9,564 nucleotides of DNA from Deinococcales bacterium (GCA_014378225.1 JACMOA010000147.1:1-9564), one strand, 5' to 3'. Counted from the stretch's first letter, positions 1 through 6,503 are shown. Notes: generated from the sequence alone by a model not told the origin. A program made the numbers and translations.

Positions 1-1358
1 ATAAACTCCCCCCTAGCCGAACTCTGGCGGCAAGTCTGGGGGCCAGCCGCAATGTGGTGGTGCTGGCCTTCGAGGACCTGATGGCGGAAGGGTATTTGTG
101 TACTGCACCCGGAGCGGCCACAACGGTCAACCCTGGTTTTCGTCCGCTCGAGGGGGGATTTAAAGCGCATCCACTGGAAGCGGGTTTGCGCCGCTGGCTA
201 CAAAATCCTACCCCGCCCAGTCCCAGCGACCCGCCCTTAAGACCCGGTCTGCTCGAGTTCAGATTGGGGCAGCCGGACACCTCGGCCCTCCCGCTCGAAG
301 CGTGGCGGCGCGGCTGGCGCGAGGTAACACACGGCCCCATACCCGGAGATTACGGCGACCCACAGGGACATTTTGCGCTCAGAGAAGCCATCGCCCAGTA
401 TCTGGGGCGCTCGAGGGGGCTTAAAGTTGACCCAGAGAGCGTGCTCATCGTGTCCGGCTGCGTGCAGGCCCTGGATTTACTGGCTCGAGCCTGTTTGAAG
501 AGGGGAGACCGGGTAGCCCTCGAGAATCCGGGCTACCGCATGGCCCGTGCGGTTTTTGAGGGTCACGGGGCCACGCTTTTACCGATAGAAGTAGACGGGG
601 ACGGCCTGTGCGTAACGGGCTTGCCCACCGGAGAAAATGCACCGCTAATGCTGTACTGCACGCCCTCGCATCAATATCCACTGGGTGTGCGGCTCTCGGT
701 CTCGAGGCGGCACGCGCTGCTCGAGTGGGCAGGTCAAAATGAGGTGTTGCTGCTCGAGGACGATTACGACGGAGAATTTCGCTATGACGCTTCACCTTTG
801 CCCGCATTGGCTTCACTGGACCGTGGCGGCAACGTGGTTTATCTGGGAACCTTTTCCAAAACCCTCAGTCCGGCGCTGCGGGTGGGCTATCTGGTGGCCG
901 AACCGGAACTGCTCGAGCGATTGGTTGGCTTCAAACGGCTTTCAGATTTTCATAGCCCCCTGCCGATGCAGCAGTTTCTGGCTGATTTTGTGGGGAGCGG
1001 CGAACTCGAGCGCCACATCTGGCGAATGCGCCGCATTTACGCGCACAAAAGAAACCTGCTCGAGCATTCACTTCGTCCCATTTCTACGCTGGCCCAGCTC
1101 AGCGGACTCGAGGCGGGACTGCACGTTTTATTGGATTTGGCCCCGAAAATTAGCGCAGTAGAGGTGGAAAAAATGGCCCTCGAGCGCGGGGTGAAGGTGA
1201 GCACGCTAGGCAGTTATCAGACAGCAGGAGAGGCTCGGAATGCGCTGCTACTGGGCTATGGAGGTCTAACTGAAGCCGAGATTGTGAGGGGCGCGGGTGT
1301 GCTGTGCGAGGTGATTTCGGAATTGGCTCGAGGAAACTTCCAAAGTGTTCAACCATAA
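1..1358 (+). CDS. MocR/PdxR-family transcriptional regulator with aminotransferase-like domain, 5' partial
   Basis: The frame stays open to the left edge. Codons from base 3 read KLPPSRTLAASLGASRN and then VVVLAFEDLMAEGYL, the recognition-helix half of a GntR-type winged helix. The gene therefore starts outside the window, and the in-frame GTG at 54 is internal. A linker of about 50 residues leads to a fold-type I aminotransferase domain with the motifs PGDYGDPQG, ENPGYR, TPSHQYPLG and EDDYDGEFRYD. The PLP lysine is in GTFSKTLSPALRVGY (AAA at 858-860). MocR proteins are dimeric DNA-binding regulators that use PLP as a sensing cofactor; PdxR members control vitamin B6 synthesis, others control taurine, GABA or transport genes. 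The target is probably to the left, outside the window. It ends 5 bp from the convergent lipoprotein gene. The family call is secure; the regulated pathway is unknown. Confidence 0.93.
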   Translation, partial: KLPPSRTLAASLGASRNVVVLAFEDLMAEGYLCTAPGAATTVNPGFRPLEGGFKAHPLEAGLRRWLQNPTPPSPSDPPLRPGLLEFRLGQPDTSALPLEAWRRGWREVTHGPIPGDYGDPQGHFALREAIAQYLGRSRGLKVDPESVLIVSGCVQALDLLARACLKRGDRVALENPGYRMARAVFEGHGATLLPIEVDGDGLCVTGLPTGENAPLMLYCTPSHQYPLGVRLSVSRRHALLEWAGQNEVLLLEDDYDGEFRYDASPLPALASLDRGGNVVYLGTFSKTLSPALRVGYLVAEPELLERLVGFKRLSDFHSPLPMQQFLADFVGSGELERHIWRMRRIYAHKRNLLEHSLRPISTLAQLSGLEAGLHVLLDLAPKISAVEVEKMALERGVKVSTLGSYQTAGEARNALLLGYGGLTEAEIVRGAGVLCEVISELARGNFQSVQP

Positions 1359-1363
1359 ACTTC

Positions 1364-2071
1364 TCAAAGGGTCCCTGCCTCGAGTGCGTCAATATCCAGG
1401 GTTTCGGTTTCGGTCTGTCCCTCGAAGCCATAAGCGGCTTTGGGATTGACGCCTACAAAACGAACCTTGACGTGTGGTAAGTACAGCGCTTCGGCGGGCA
1501 GGTAAATATTCCAGGCTTTGTTGAAGGGCATGGGTTTAGGCAGTCCCATCGCCTCCTCGAGTTCGTTCTGGTAGGTGGAGCAATAATAGGTGCCAGGAGC
1601 CCCGCTCAGGTCATAGGGTTTTCCTTTGAGTTCTTCAGCTTTGGCCCGCATTTTAGGCAGCATTTCTGGTTTGATTCCGGTGTCCAGCACAATCACCGCG
1701 TAGCGCGGGTACATGTGAGACAGTGGATACTCACGGGTGATTTCGCCCAGCAGCACGGTATCGGTCAGTGTGGTGTCGCTGTACTTGCGGGTGATATGCG
1801 AGCACGGTCCCCACGGAGACTCGTTCCCCTTCCAGCACACAATCATCAGACTCCCGATGGGCGCAGCTTTCATAGCCTGCGGAATGGTCATCAGCTTATC
1901 TCGAGGAACTTTTTGTCCGGTCAGCAGGGTTTTGGGGTCAATTTCGCCGCCCGCAGGACCGGGTGTGATGCGAAAGGCTCGCACATTGGCAGTGGGGGCG
2001 GGAAGACAGCTCGAGAGGGTGAAAAGCGCCAGTAAAGTGGAAAGTATGGGGATTCGTAAAGTGCGAAACAT
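1364..2071 (-). CDS. Lipoprotein with permuted NlpC/P60 (YiiX-like) cysteine hydrolase domain
   Basis: A 235-residue protein. The N-terminus has basic residues (R3, R6), a hydrophobic run and the lipobox LSSC with Cys22, so it should be a membrane-anchored lipoprotein exported by Sec. The body resembles permuted papain-fold proteins of the YiiX/DUF830 group. An N-terminal strand PIGSLMIVCW is followed by a histidine (SHITRKYSD, His92), then YPRYAVIVLD, and later KPYDLSGAPGTYYCSTYQNE, where Cys164 sits in the YCSxx context typical of the catalytic cysteine. In these permuted enzymes the His precedes the Cys, as here. Likely activities are amide or ester hydrolysis on cell-envelope peptides or lipids; no substrate can be named. 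The gene appears to stand alone: the regulator converges on it and a MITE-like element lies upstream. No Shine-Dalgarno is evident. A TACACT box lies 9 nt before the ATG. The domain call is from motif reading only. Confidence 0.7.
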   Translation of the reverse strand: MFRTLRIPILSTLLALFTLSSCLPAPTANVRAFRITPGPAGGEIDPKTLLTGQKVPRDKLMTIPQAMKAAPIGSLMIVCWKGNESPWGPCSHITRKYSDTTLTDTVLLGEITREYPLSHMYPRYAVIVLDTGIKPEMLPKMRAKAEELKGKPYDLSGAPGTYYCSTYQNELEEAMGLPKPMPFNKAWNIYLPAEALYLPHVKVRFVGVNPKAAYGFEGQTETETLDIDALEAGTL

Positions 2072-2080
2072 TCTTGACCC

Positions 2081-2086
2081 AGTGTA
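2081..2086 (-). promoter_or_regulatory. Possible -10 box of the lipoprotein gene
   Basis: TACACT on the minus strand, 9 nt before the ATG at 2071. The spacing is slightly longer than at the other genes here. A CTCGAG palindrome (CGCTCGAGCG, 2092-2101) lies just upstream, where a spacer or operator would be. No -35 box was found at the usual distance. Confidence 0.35.
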
Positions 2087-2201
2087 AACTCCGCTCGAGC
2101 GAATTGGATAAGCGCTGCGTCAGCTCGAGGTTTGTGAAACAGCAGACAGCAGACTTCAGACGACAAAAAAAGCTACTGCCTCGAGTCTGCCTACTGAGTC
2201 A

Positions 2202-2334
2202 TACCAAGTTGCCTTCATTACTTTCCACCCCGGAAAAAGTACCGGGATGAAAATCCATTACAGCAACCCGGTATTCTAGTTTTCTCGCTCCACTCGGCCT
2301 TGAAGAGATGGAACTTCTTCAAGGCAACTTGATA
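2202..2334. mobile_element. MITE-like element with terminal inverted repeats and flanking TA
   Basis: The left end, CCAAGTTGCCTT (2204-2215), is matched by AAGGCAACTTGA (2321-2332) in inverted orientation, 11 of 12 bases. Both ends are flanked by TA (2202-2203 and 2333-2334), as expected for TA-targeting Tc1/mariner-IS630 type insertions. The 129-bp interior has no coding potential. It holds two small hairpins: CCCGG/CCGGG (2229-2233 with 2242-2246) and a perfect 9-bp stem CCTTGAAGA/TCTTCAAGG (2298-2306 with 2316-2324). No transposase is nearby, so mobilisation would have to be in trans. The right end lies 1 bp from the stop codon of the 95-residue gene. The mobile nature is inferred from structure alone. 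Confidence 0.5.
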
Positions 2335-2622
2335 TCAGAAGACATGACGGTCTTTTTCTATGCAAAATTCCACCACTCCAGAAAAGTACAAACCTTCACG
2401 GTCTGGCTCGAGCAGCTTTAAAAAGTCTGACTCGGAAAGGGAAAAGATGAGGGTTTCACCCCGCATCTCGAGCGTGGTGAACTTTCCACGCTCGAGGGTA
2501 AAACTCCACGCACCACCCGGAAAATATAACCGCTCGAGGGGGTAAATAGAGCGCTCGAGCCGACTTAAATCTTCTGGAGTAATGCGAACCCTCAAATTTT
2601 GCTCAGACCACTGAATTTTCAC
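2335..2622 (-). CDS. Small uncharacterised protein (DUF7009-like?)
   Basis: A 95-residue acidic soluble protein with no signal or membrane segment. It opens MKIQWSEQNLRVRITPEDL and alternates predicted short strands (GGAWSFTLERG, TLIFSLSESDF) with charged turns, ending IEKDRHVF. The opening and the EKD near the end recall the small DUF7009 family (MKIRxxxNSIRLRLT...), whose function is unknown to me; this is a recollection, not a search result. It starts with GTG, overlapping the TGA of the upstream TRIC gene as GTGA, and AGG-rich bases (GAGGAAAAAGG) lie just before it. Translation is therefore probably coupled to the membrane protein. Its stop codon at 2335-2337 is next to the end of a MITE-like element, so the C-terminus may have been shortened by that insertion. 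Confidence 0.75.
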   Translation of the reverse strand: MKIQWSEQNLRVRITPEDLSRLERSIYPLERLYFPGGAWSFTLERGKFTTLEMRGETLIFSLSESDFLKLLEPDREGLYFSGVVEFCIEKDRHVF

Positions 2623-3308
2623 CCTTTTTCCTCGAGTTCCACGTTGGTGGGAGCCAGTGAGAGCTTGCGCCGAATAGCGATGTAGCGCAAAATCACCACG
2701 CTCGAGATGCCTAGAAGTTGCACCAGGGGCAGGGGCAGTCGGTCATGCAACACAAACACCACCAGTGCGCCCAGACTGGCAGCAGTGGCGTAGATGTCGC
2801 GGTACAGAATGCTGGGAACTTCCCCTGCCAGCAGGTCTCGAATAATTCCGCCGCCTACTCCTGTGAGTGTACCAATAAAGACTACACCCAGAAAACCGTA
2901 TCCCAGTTGTAGGGCGCTCAAGGCTCCACTCACTGCAAACACCGCCAGCCCCAGGGTGTCAAAAATCAACATCGGGCGCTCGAGCCAGCGACGGCGTTCC
3001 CGGTCCGGCAACTGCGACAGCCTGCTTGAGAGGAAAAAAGCCAGCACGCTCGAGGCAATGGCAATCCAAAGTGTGGTTTCATTGCGAAGAAACCCCGGTG
3101 GCGTGACCCCACTGAGCACGTCGCGGATGCTGCCGCCCCCCACGGCGGTCACGCAACCCAACACCATTACCCCAAACAGGTCAAAGCGCTTTTGAATGCC
3201 CAGAGTGGCCCCAGAAAGTGCAAAAACTACCACACCCAGGCGGTCCAGTACGAAAAGGGCCTGGTTAACGCTCGAGGGGTCTAGGGTAAAGGGAGGGAGG
3301 GGGGACAT
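2619..3308 (-). CDS. TRIC/UPF0126 family (YicG/YadS-like) membrane protein
   Basis: A 229-residue polytopic inner-membrane protein from the chosen start. It has the internal duplication typical of PF03458. Each half has three hydrophobic helices and a GGGxxRD motif: GGGSIRD at residues 57-63 and GGGIIRD at 152-158. The matching first helices are LGVVVFALSGATLGIQ and LGLAVFAVSGALSALQ. Bacterial relatives form trimeric cation (K+-type) channels like eukaryotic TRIC; some are proposed to move glycine, so the substrate is open. An in-frame ATG at 3365 would add 19 residues (MTRRRRS...), but it lies inside a palindromic repeat. ATG 3308 is preceded by TACCCT 7 nt away, so I chose it. It is followed by, and overlaps, the small 95-residue gene, which suggests the two work together. 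Confidence 0.9.
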   Translation of the reverse strand: MSPLPPFTLDPSSVNQALFVLDRLGVVVFALSGATLGIQKRFDLFGVMVLGCVTAVGGGSIRDVLSGVTPPGFLRNETTLWIAIASSVLAFFLSSRLSQLPDRERRRWLERPMLIFDTLGLAVFAVSGALSALQLGYGFLGVVFIGTLTGVGGGIIRDLLAGEVPSILYRDIYATAASLGALVVFVLHDRLPLPLVQLLGISSVVILRYIAIRRKLSLAPTNVELEEKG

Positions 3309-3315
3309 TTTTGAG

Positions 3316-3321
3316 AGGGTA
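3316..3321 (-). promoter_or_regulatory. Leaderless-type -10 box of the TRIC gene
   Basis: TACCCT on the minus strand, separated by 7 nt from the ATG at 3308. It matches TANNNT at the spacing expected when transcription starts at or near the start codon. No Shine-Dalgarno is present and no convincing -35 was found. It decides the start in favour of 3308 over 3365. Confidence 0.5.
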
Positions 3322-3347
3322 AGTTGGGAGATGGGAGAGCAAACAGA

Positions 3348-3481
3348 GCGCCTCCGGCGAGTCATTGGTTCTTGGTTCTTGGATGGTTTGTTCTCGAGCG
3401 CCTTACATCAAAACATCCAAAAACCAAAAACCCGCGAGCAGGCCCGGTAGGTGACGTTCTGCTCAAGACAGCCGGAAGCGC
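3348..3481. repeat. Intergenic palindromic repeat, copy A
   Basis: A 134-bp structure in the gap between rluD and the TRIC gene. Outer arms GCGCCTCCGGC (3348-3358) and GCCGGAAGCGC (3471-3481) pair at 10 of 11 positions. Inner arms at 3367-3390 and 3409-3432 pair at 21 of 24; two of the three mismatches become G-U pairs in minus-strand RNA. The loop contains one CTCGAG. The right part, CCCGCGAGCAGGCCCGGTAG followed by GTTCTGCTCAAGAC, is shared with copies B and C. In RNA of the minus strand it would form a long hairpin downstream of rluD and upstream of the TRIC gene. Confidence 0.7.
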
Positions 3482-3529
3482 AAAACTCAGAACTCACCAC
3501 TCAAAACCTCTTCCTCCTTAAGCAGGAAC

Positions 3530-4528
3530 CTACTTCAACAACATAGGCGGAACTTCGCCACCCAGCAGAATCCAGGCGTTGAGCATATCGAAGGGCAGCG
3601 CGGCCTCGAGCTTGAGAATCTCGCCGCTGATGGGGTGAGGAATCTCGAGTTTCCAGGCGTGCAGGGCGTGGCGAGATATCAGTTCGCTCGAGCGTCCGTA
3701 GGTGTGGTCTCCCAGGATGGGGGCTTTGAAGTGCAGTAAATGCACCCGAATCTGGTGGGTGCGTCCGGTGCGGGGTTCGGCCTGCACCATCGAGTACCAA
3801 TGTCCGTTACTGTCGCGGGTGCTACCCAGCGGGGTGAATTTGGTTTGGGCGTCCCTTGAGTAAGTTCCGCCAATGGCCATACGCTGACGCTCTACCGGAT
3901 GCCGCCCGATGGGGGCGTCCAAACTGACTGACTTTCCTTCGGCATTGAGGCGTCCAGAGGTCAGGGCCAGATAGGTTTTAACAGTCTGACGCTCCTTGAA
4001 AGCGTCGGCAAGTTTGGCGTGGGCAGCGGGGGTTTTGGCCACCACAATCACGCCGCTGGTGTCGCGGTCCAGCCGATGAACAATTCCGGGTCGGAACGCT
4101 TGCGGTTCGCCCTCGAATTCCTCACCCTCAGCGGTATCCTGTCCTTCCGGGCGCTCGAGCATCCTGACTAGAGTCCCGCGCCCTAGCAGCGCATTGACCA
4201 GAGTTCCGCTGACCATGCGGCCTGCGGGGTGCGTGACCATGCCCGCAGGCTTGTTGACCGCAATCATGTGCTCGTCTTCAAACAGGATTTCGAGGTCTAT
4301 GTTTTCCGGCAAAACCTCGGACGGAGGTGCTTCAGGAATCTGGTATTGGACCTGTTCGCCGCCGCGCAGCTTGAAGCCCGATTTGGTCTGGACTACGCCC
4401 TCTACTTGAACGGCTCCGGCCTCTATCCAGCCCTGCACCTGCGAACGGGTCGCCGTAACCTGGGCGCTGAGCTGTTGGTCCAGGCGGCCCGCTTCAGCAC
4501 GAAATTCCTGAATTTCGTGCTGAGTCAT
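3530..4528 (-). CDS. rluD: RluD/RluC-family 23S rRNA pseudouridine synthase
   Basis: A 332-residue cytoplasmic enzyme. Residues 14 to about 65 form an S4 RNA-binding domain (RLDQQLSAQVTATRSQVQGW). The RsuA/RluA catalytic domain follows, with HMIAVNKPAGMVTHPA, GIVHRLDRDTSG (catalytic Asp154), YLALTSG and PRTGRTHQIRVHL, then GDHTYG. It isomerises uridine to pseudouridine in large-subunit rRNA; RluD acts on helix 69, and the S4 plus catalytic layout fits RluD or RluC. An acidic insert (about 124-146, EGEEFEGE) precedes the catalytic motif. A TTG at 4546 would add six residues, but ATG 4528 has an AGAGG ribosome-binding site 7 nt upstream and is preferred. This gene seems to use a leader, unlike its neighbours. 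It diverges from the kinase, and the 677 bp around its 5' half are free of CTCGAG. The exact site specificity is not decided by sequence. Confidence 0.9.
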   Translation of the reverse strand: MTQHEIQEFRAEAGRLDQQLSAQVTATRSQVQGWIEAGAVQVEGVVQTKSGFKLRGGEQVQYQIPEAPPSEVLPENIDLEILFEDEHMIAVNKPAGMVTHPAGRMVSGTLVNALLGRGTLVRMLERPEGQDTAEGEEFEGEPQAFRPGIVHRLDRDTSGVIVVAKTPAAHAKLADAFKERQTVKTYLALTSGRLNAEGKSVSLDAPIGRHPVERQRMAIGGTYSRDAQTKFTPLGSTRDSNGHWYSMVQAEPRTGRTHQIRVHLLHFKAPILGDHTYGRSSELISRHALHAWKLEIPHPISGEILKLEAALPFDMLNAWILLGGEVPPMLLK

Positions 4529-4705
4529 GCCTGGGCCTCTGCCCAATATCCACAGCAGCTAGACTTTATCATTAAGAGTTGCTCAATGTTTGGTAAAGAA
4601 GACATACCTCTTACGGGTTGCGTGTCGCACCCATCTTTACGAGGTGAACGGTGAGTTTGAAGGATTAAGCAATTCTTTGTCATTTCTTTATCTCCGATTA
4701 AAGCG
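4529..4705. other. Divergent intergenic region rluD / kinase
   Basis: About 180 bp, AT-richer than its surroundings and lacking CTCGAG. It must hold the rluD promoter; a weak -10-like TAAAGT (minus strand, 4563-4568) is the best I can offer. A 22-codon ATG frame at 4586-4654 has no ribosome-binding site or other support. TTGTCA at 4677-4682 resembles a -35 box but lies 23 bp from the kinase -10, too far for a normal promoter. Confidence 0.4.
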
Positions 4706-4711
4706 TACACT
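4706..4711 (+). promoter_or_regulatory. Leaderless-type -10 box of the kinase gene
   Basis: TACACT, then 6 nt, then the GTG at 4718. It matches TANNNT at leaderless spacing and supports GTG as the true start, although there is no Shine-Dalgarno. Confidence 0.55.
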
Positions 4712-4717
4712 TGAGCA

Positions 4718-5554
4718 GTGCCAAACACTAATTTTGATGCCAAGTTAGACTTGGTGCGCGTCCTATCCGAGAGTTCCTCGGTGCGGGTTGAATTGGCTTT
4801 TTGGAACGGACGGCAGGTGATTCGTAAGCGGCTTATCTCGAGCGCCCCTTTTATGTGTTCCCGCTTTGTGAGAGAAGGCGAAATTTCTCAGCGGCTCGAG
4901 CATCCCAACATTGTGAGCTGTCTGGGAGCCTGGGAAGGCGGCCTACTTTACGAATACCTCGAGGGAACGTCATTAAGGGAGTATATCAACCTGCACGGTA
5001 CTGTACCCGAATCTGTAGCCCTCGAGATGGTGCGCGGTATTTTGAGTGGGGTGGCTTACGCACACGTCAGGGGCATTTACCATTTGGACCTGAAGCCGGA
5101 CAATGTGATGCGCCTGCCCTGTGGCCGGGTCAAGGTTATTGATTTTGGGCTGGCTAAAGACATCAGCCTCAAAGAAATCACCCGCGAGGGAGACCGCCTG
5201 GGAACTCCTCACTATATGGCCCCAGAGCAGTTTCAGGGCGAAAGATGTGAGCCGCGCAGCGATTTGTTCAGTGTGGCTGCTATCCTGTTCGAGCTGGTGA
5301 TGGGCAAGCCTCCTTTTTCCAACCCCTTTGCCTGGATGTACGGCAAAGCATTGCTCGGCCCTATCAATGCACATCCGGCCCTCGAGCACTTTATTCGTTG
5401 GGGCCTGATGCAGGACCCCTCCCTTCGGCCTGACACCGCGCTCGAGTATCTGATAGCGCTCGAGCGGACCATGGAAATGCTGGGCCTGGACGGGGTGGAC
5501 CACACCTATAAACTCCGGCCTGCATCCTCTCAAGACACTGCTGGATTTGCTTAG
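4718..5554 (+). CDS. Soluble Ser/Thr protein kinase (Hanks type), degenerate glycine loop
   Basis: 278 residues, essentially one eukaryotic-like kinase domain with no membrane segment and no sensor domain. Visible elements: probable beta-3 Lys37 (RQVIRKRLI), helix-C Glu54 (FVREGEISQRLEHPNIV), catalytic loop YHLDLKPDN (Asp124, Lys126, Asn129), IDFG (Asp142), activation segment GTPHYMAPE and a C-lobe SDLFSVAAILFELVMGKPPF. Two things are odd. The GxGxxG loop is replaced by LSESSSVRVELA, and HRD is HLD, making it a non-RD kinase. The ATP-binding and catalytic Lys, Glu, Asp, Asn and Asp remain, so activity is possible but not certain. The C-terminal 25 residues (DHTYKLRPASSQDTAGFA) are not kinase-like and hold Ser/Thr that could be autophosphorylated. 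No phosphatase or FHA partner is in view. It diverges from rluD and converges on rpiA with a 25-bp gap. The target is unknown. Confidence 0.9.
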   Translation: MPNTNFDAKLDLVRVLSESSSVRVELAFWNGRQVIRKRLISSAPFMCSRFVREGEISQRLEHPNIVSCLGAWEGGLLYEYLEGTSLREYINLHGTVPESVALEMVRGILSGVAYAHVRGIYHLDLKPDNVMRLPCGRVKVIDFGLAKDISLKEITREGDRLGTPHYMAPEQFQGERCEPRSDLFSVAAILFELVMGKPPFSNPFAWMYGKALLGPINAHPALEHFIRWGLMQDPSLRPDTALEYLIALERTMEMLGLDGVDHTYKLRPASSQDTAGFA

Positions 5555-5579
5555 GTGCTCGAGTGTTTCAGTTTCGAGT

Positions 5580-6287
5580 TCATTTATCTTCGCCATACAT
5601 TCGGCTCGAGCGCTCTTTGAGGCGTTCCTCCACCCGGTCAGGATGCGCGATAAAAGCACGGCTCGCCATGCTCAGAAATAGCCCGGTTTCTATCACGCCC
5701 AGCGTTCCTTTGAGGGAACGCTCGAGCGCGTAAACATCGTTGTTCCGCAGCGTCAGATGAACAATGTAGTTTCCGTTGTCGGTGATGTACGGATTTTCGC
5801 CTTCCAAACGCAACTCGAGTGCGCCAAACTGTCTCAGGCGCTCGAGGGTCCGTTCAAAGGCAAAGGGTACGATTTCGATGGGCAGTGGAACCCTTTCGCC
5901 CAGCCTCGAGACCACTTTGCTGGCGTCCACAATGATGACCAGTTGAGTGGCCTGAACTTCTACCATTTTTTCGCGCAGCAAAGCCCCCCCCAGCCCTTTA
6001 ATCAGGTTGAGTTGAGGGTCTATTTCGTCTGCGCCATCAATGGCGATGTCCAGTGGCCTCGAGTCCAGTGGCTCTACCTTGAGACCCTGCTCGAGCGCCA
6101 AATGCTCACTGGACACACTGGTGGCTACCCCGGTGATGCCTTTTAACTCGCCTTCTCGCACCCGCCGCCCCAGCTCGAGGATGGCGTGTCGGGAGGTGCT
6201 CCCGGAGCCGAGTCCGACCCGCATTCCACTTTGAATCAAGGCCACCGCTTGCACGGCAGCTTTTTGTTTGAGCGCTTCTGAATCCAT
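5580..6287 (-). CDS. rpiA: Ribose-5-phosphate isomerase A
   Basis: A 235-residue cytoplasmic enzyme that interconverts ribose 5-phosphate and ribulose 5-phosphate in the non-oxidative pentose phosphate pathway. Family landmarks are all present: the phosphate loop GLGSGST (residues 25-31), TSVSSE, DIAIDGADEID (Asp84, Asp87), LIKGLGGALLREK (Lys97, Glu106, the catalytic base), IIVDASK, PLPIEIVPFA and YITDNGNYI. Spacings match E. coli RpiA (Asp81, Asp84, Lys94, Glu103) with a constant offset of 3. The usual KGGGAAL reads KGLGGALL. The length is slightly above the E. coli 219 because of a charged C-terminal tail (HPDRVEERLKERSSRMYGEDK). The ATG at 6287 follows TAAAAT by 8 nt. It is a single gene, convergent with the kinase and preceded by palindromic repeat B. 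Confidence 0.96.
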   Translation of the reverse strand: MDSEALKQKAAVQAVALIQSGMRVGLGSGSTSRHAILELGRRVREGELKGITGVATSVSSEHLALEQGLKVEPLDSRPLDIAIDGADEIDPQLNLIKGLGGALLREKMVEVQATQLVIIVDASKVVSRLGERVPLPIEIVPFAFERTLERLRQFGALELRLEGENPYITDNGNYIVHLTLRNNDVYALERSLKGTLGVIETGLFLSMASRAFIAHPDRVEERLKERSSRMYGEDK

Positions 6288-6295
6288 AAGACTCT

Positions 6296-6301
6296 ATTTT
6301 A
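6296..6301 (-). promoter_or_regulatory. Leaderless-type -10 box of rpiA
   Basis: TAAAAT on the minus strand, 8 nt before the rpiA ATG. No Shine-Dalgarno sequence lies in the gap (AGAGTCTT). No clear -35 at 17 bp. Confidence 0.5.
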
Positions 6302-6363
6302 GCGCCTCTGTGTCAGGAATGTGCGGCGTGGTGAGTTAAAGAGATTACGGGGCTAAAGCCCTT

Positions 6364-6494
6364 CTGCAAACGTCAAACGCGAGCAGGCGGTCTGGCCCGC
6401 CAGGTGCCGTTTAGACCAAGATGTCCGAAAGGTGCTGTTCTGCTCAAGACGCGGAACGCCAAAAGCAAGTCGGCGTTTAGCGTTCCGCGTTTGC
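6364..6494. repeat. Intergenic palindromic repeat, copy B
   Basis: A 131-bp structure between bcp and rpiA. Ends TGCAAACG (6364-6371) and CGTTTGCA (6487-6494) are perfect inverted repeats. Inside is a perfect 10-bp stem CGCGGAACGC (6450-6459) with GCGTTCCGCG (6480-6489). Shared with copy A: CGCGAGCAGG and GTTCTGCTCAAGAC. Shared with copy C (inverted): GGCCCGCCAGGTGCCG. The stem begins 15 nt after the bcp stop, but no T tract follows, so it does not look like an intrinsic terminator. Confidence 0.65.
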
Positions 6495-6503
6495 AAGAGA
6501 TTC

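Noticed and set aside
685..1161. 158-codon plus-strand frame inside the regulator gene
   Set aside because: Out of frame with the well-supported aminotransferase domain; its Trp/Cys/Arg-rich composition is typical of a shadow frame.
3309..3365. 19-residue N-terminal extension of the TRIC protein from ATG 3365
   Set aside because: It begins inside repeat copy A, is arginine-rich and unlike the family, and the ATG at 3308 has a well-placed -10 box.
4586..4654. 22-codon ATG reading frame in the rluD-kinase gap, on the plus strand
   Set aside because: No ribosome-binding site, no recognisable peptide features and no promoter box at leaderless spacing.
4160..4836. A 677-bp stretch without CTCGAG over the rluD 5' half and the divergent promoter region; another of about 440 bp at 6180-6621
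   Set aside because: With a mean spacing near 118 bp and about 81 sites, one gap of this size is only mildly unlikely. It is not strong enough to claim selection or recent transfer.
4973..5659. Long minus-strand open frame antisense to the kinase (228 codons)
   Set aside because: A shadow of the kinase and rpiA coding sequences; the translated sequence lacks any domain-like pattern and it runs across two real genes.
6450..6489. 10-bp perfect hairpin just downstream of bcp as an intrinsic terminator
   Set aside because: The loop is 20 nt and no T tract follows on the minus strand. It is better explained as part of palindromic repeat B.
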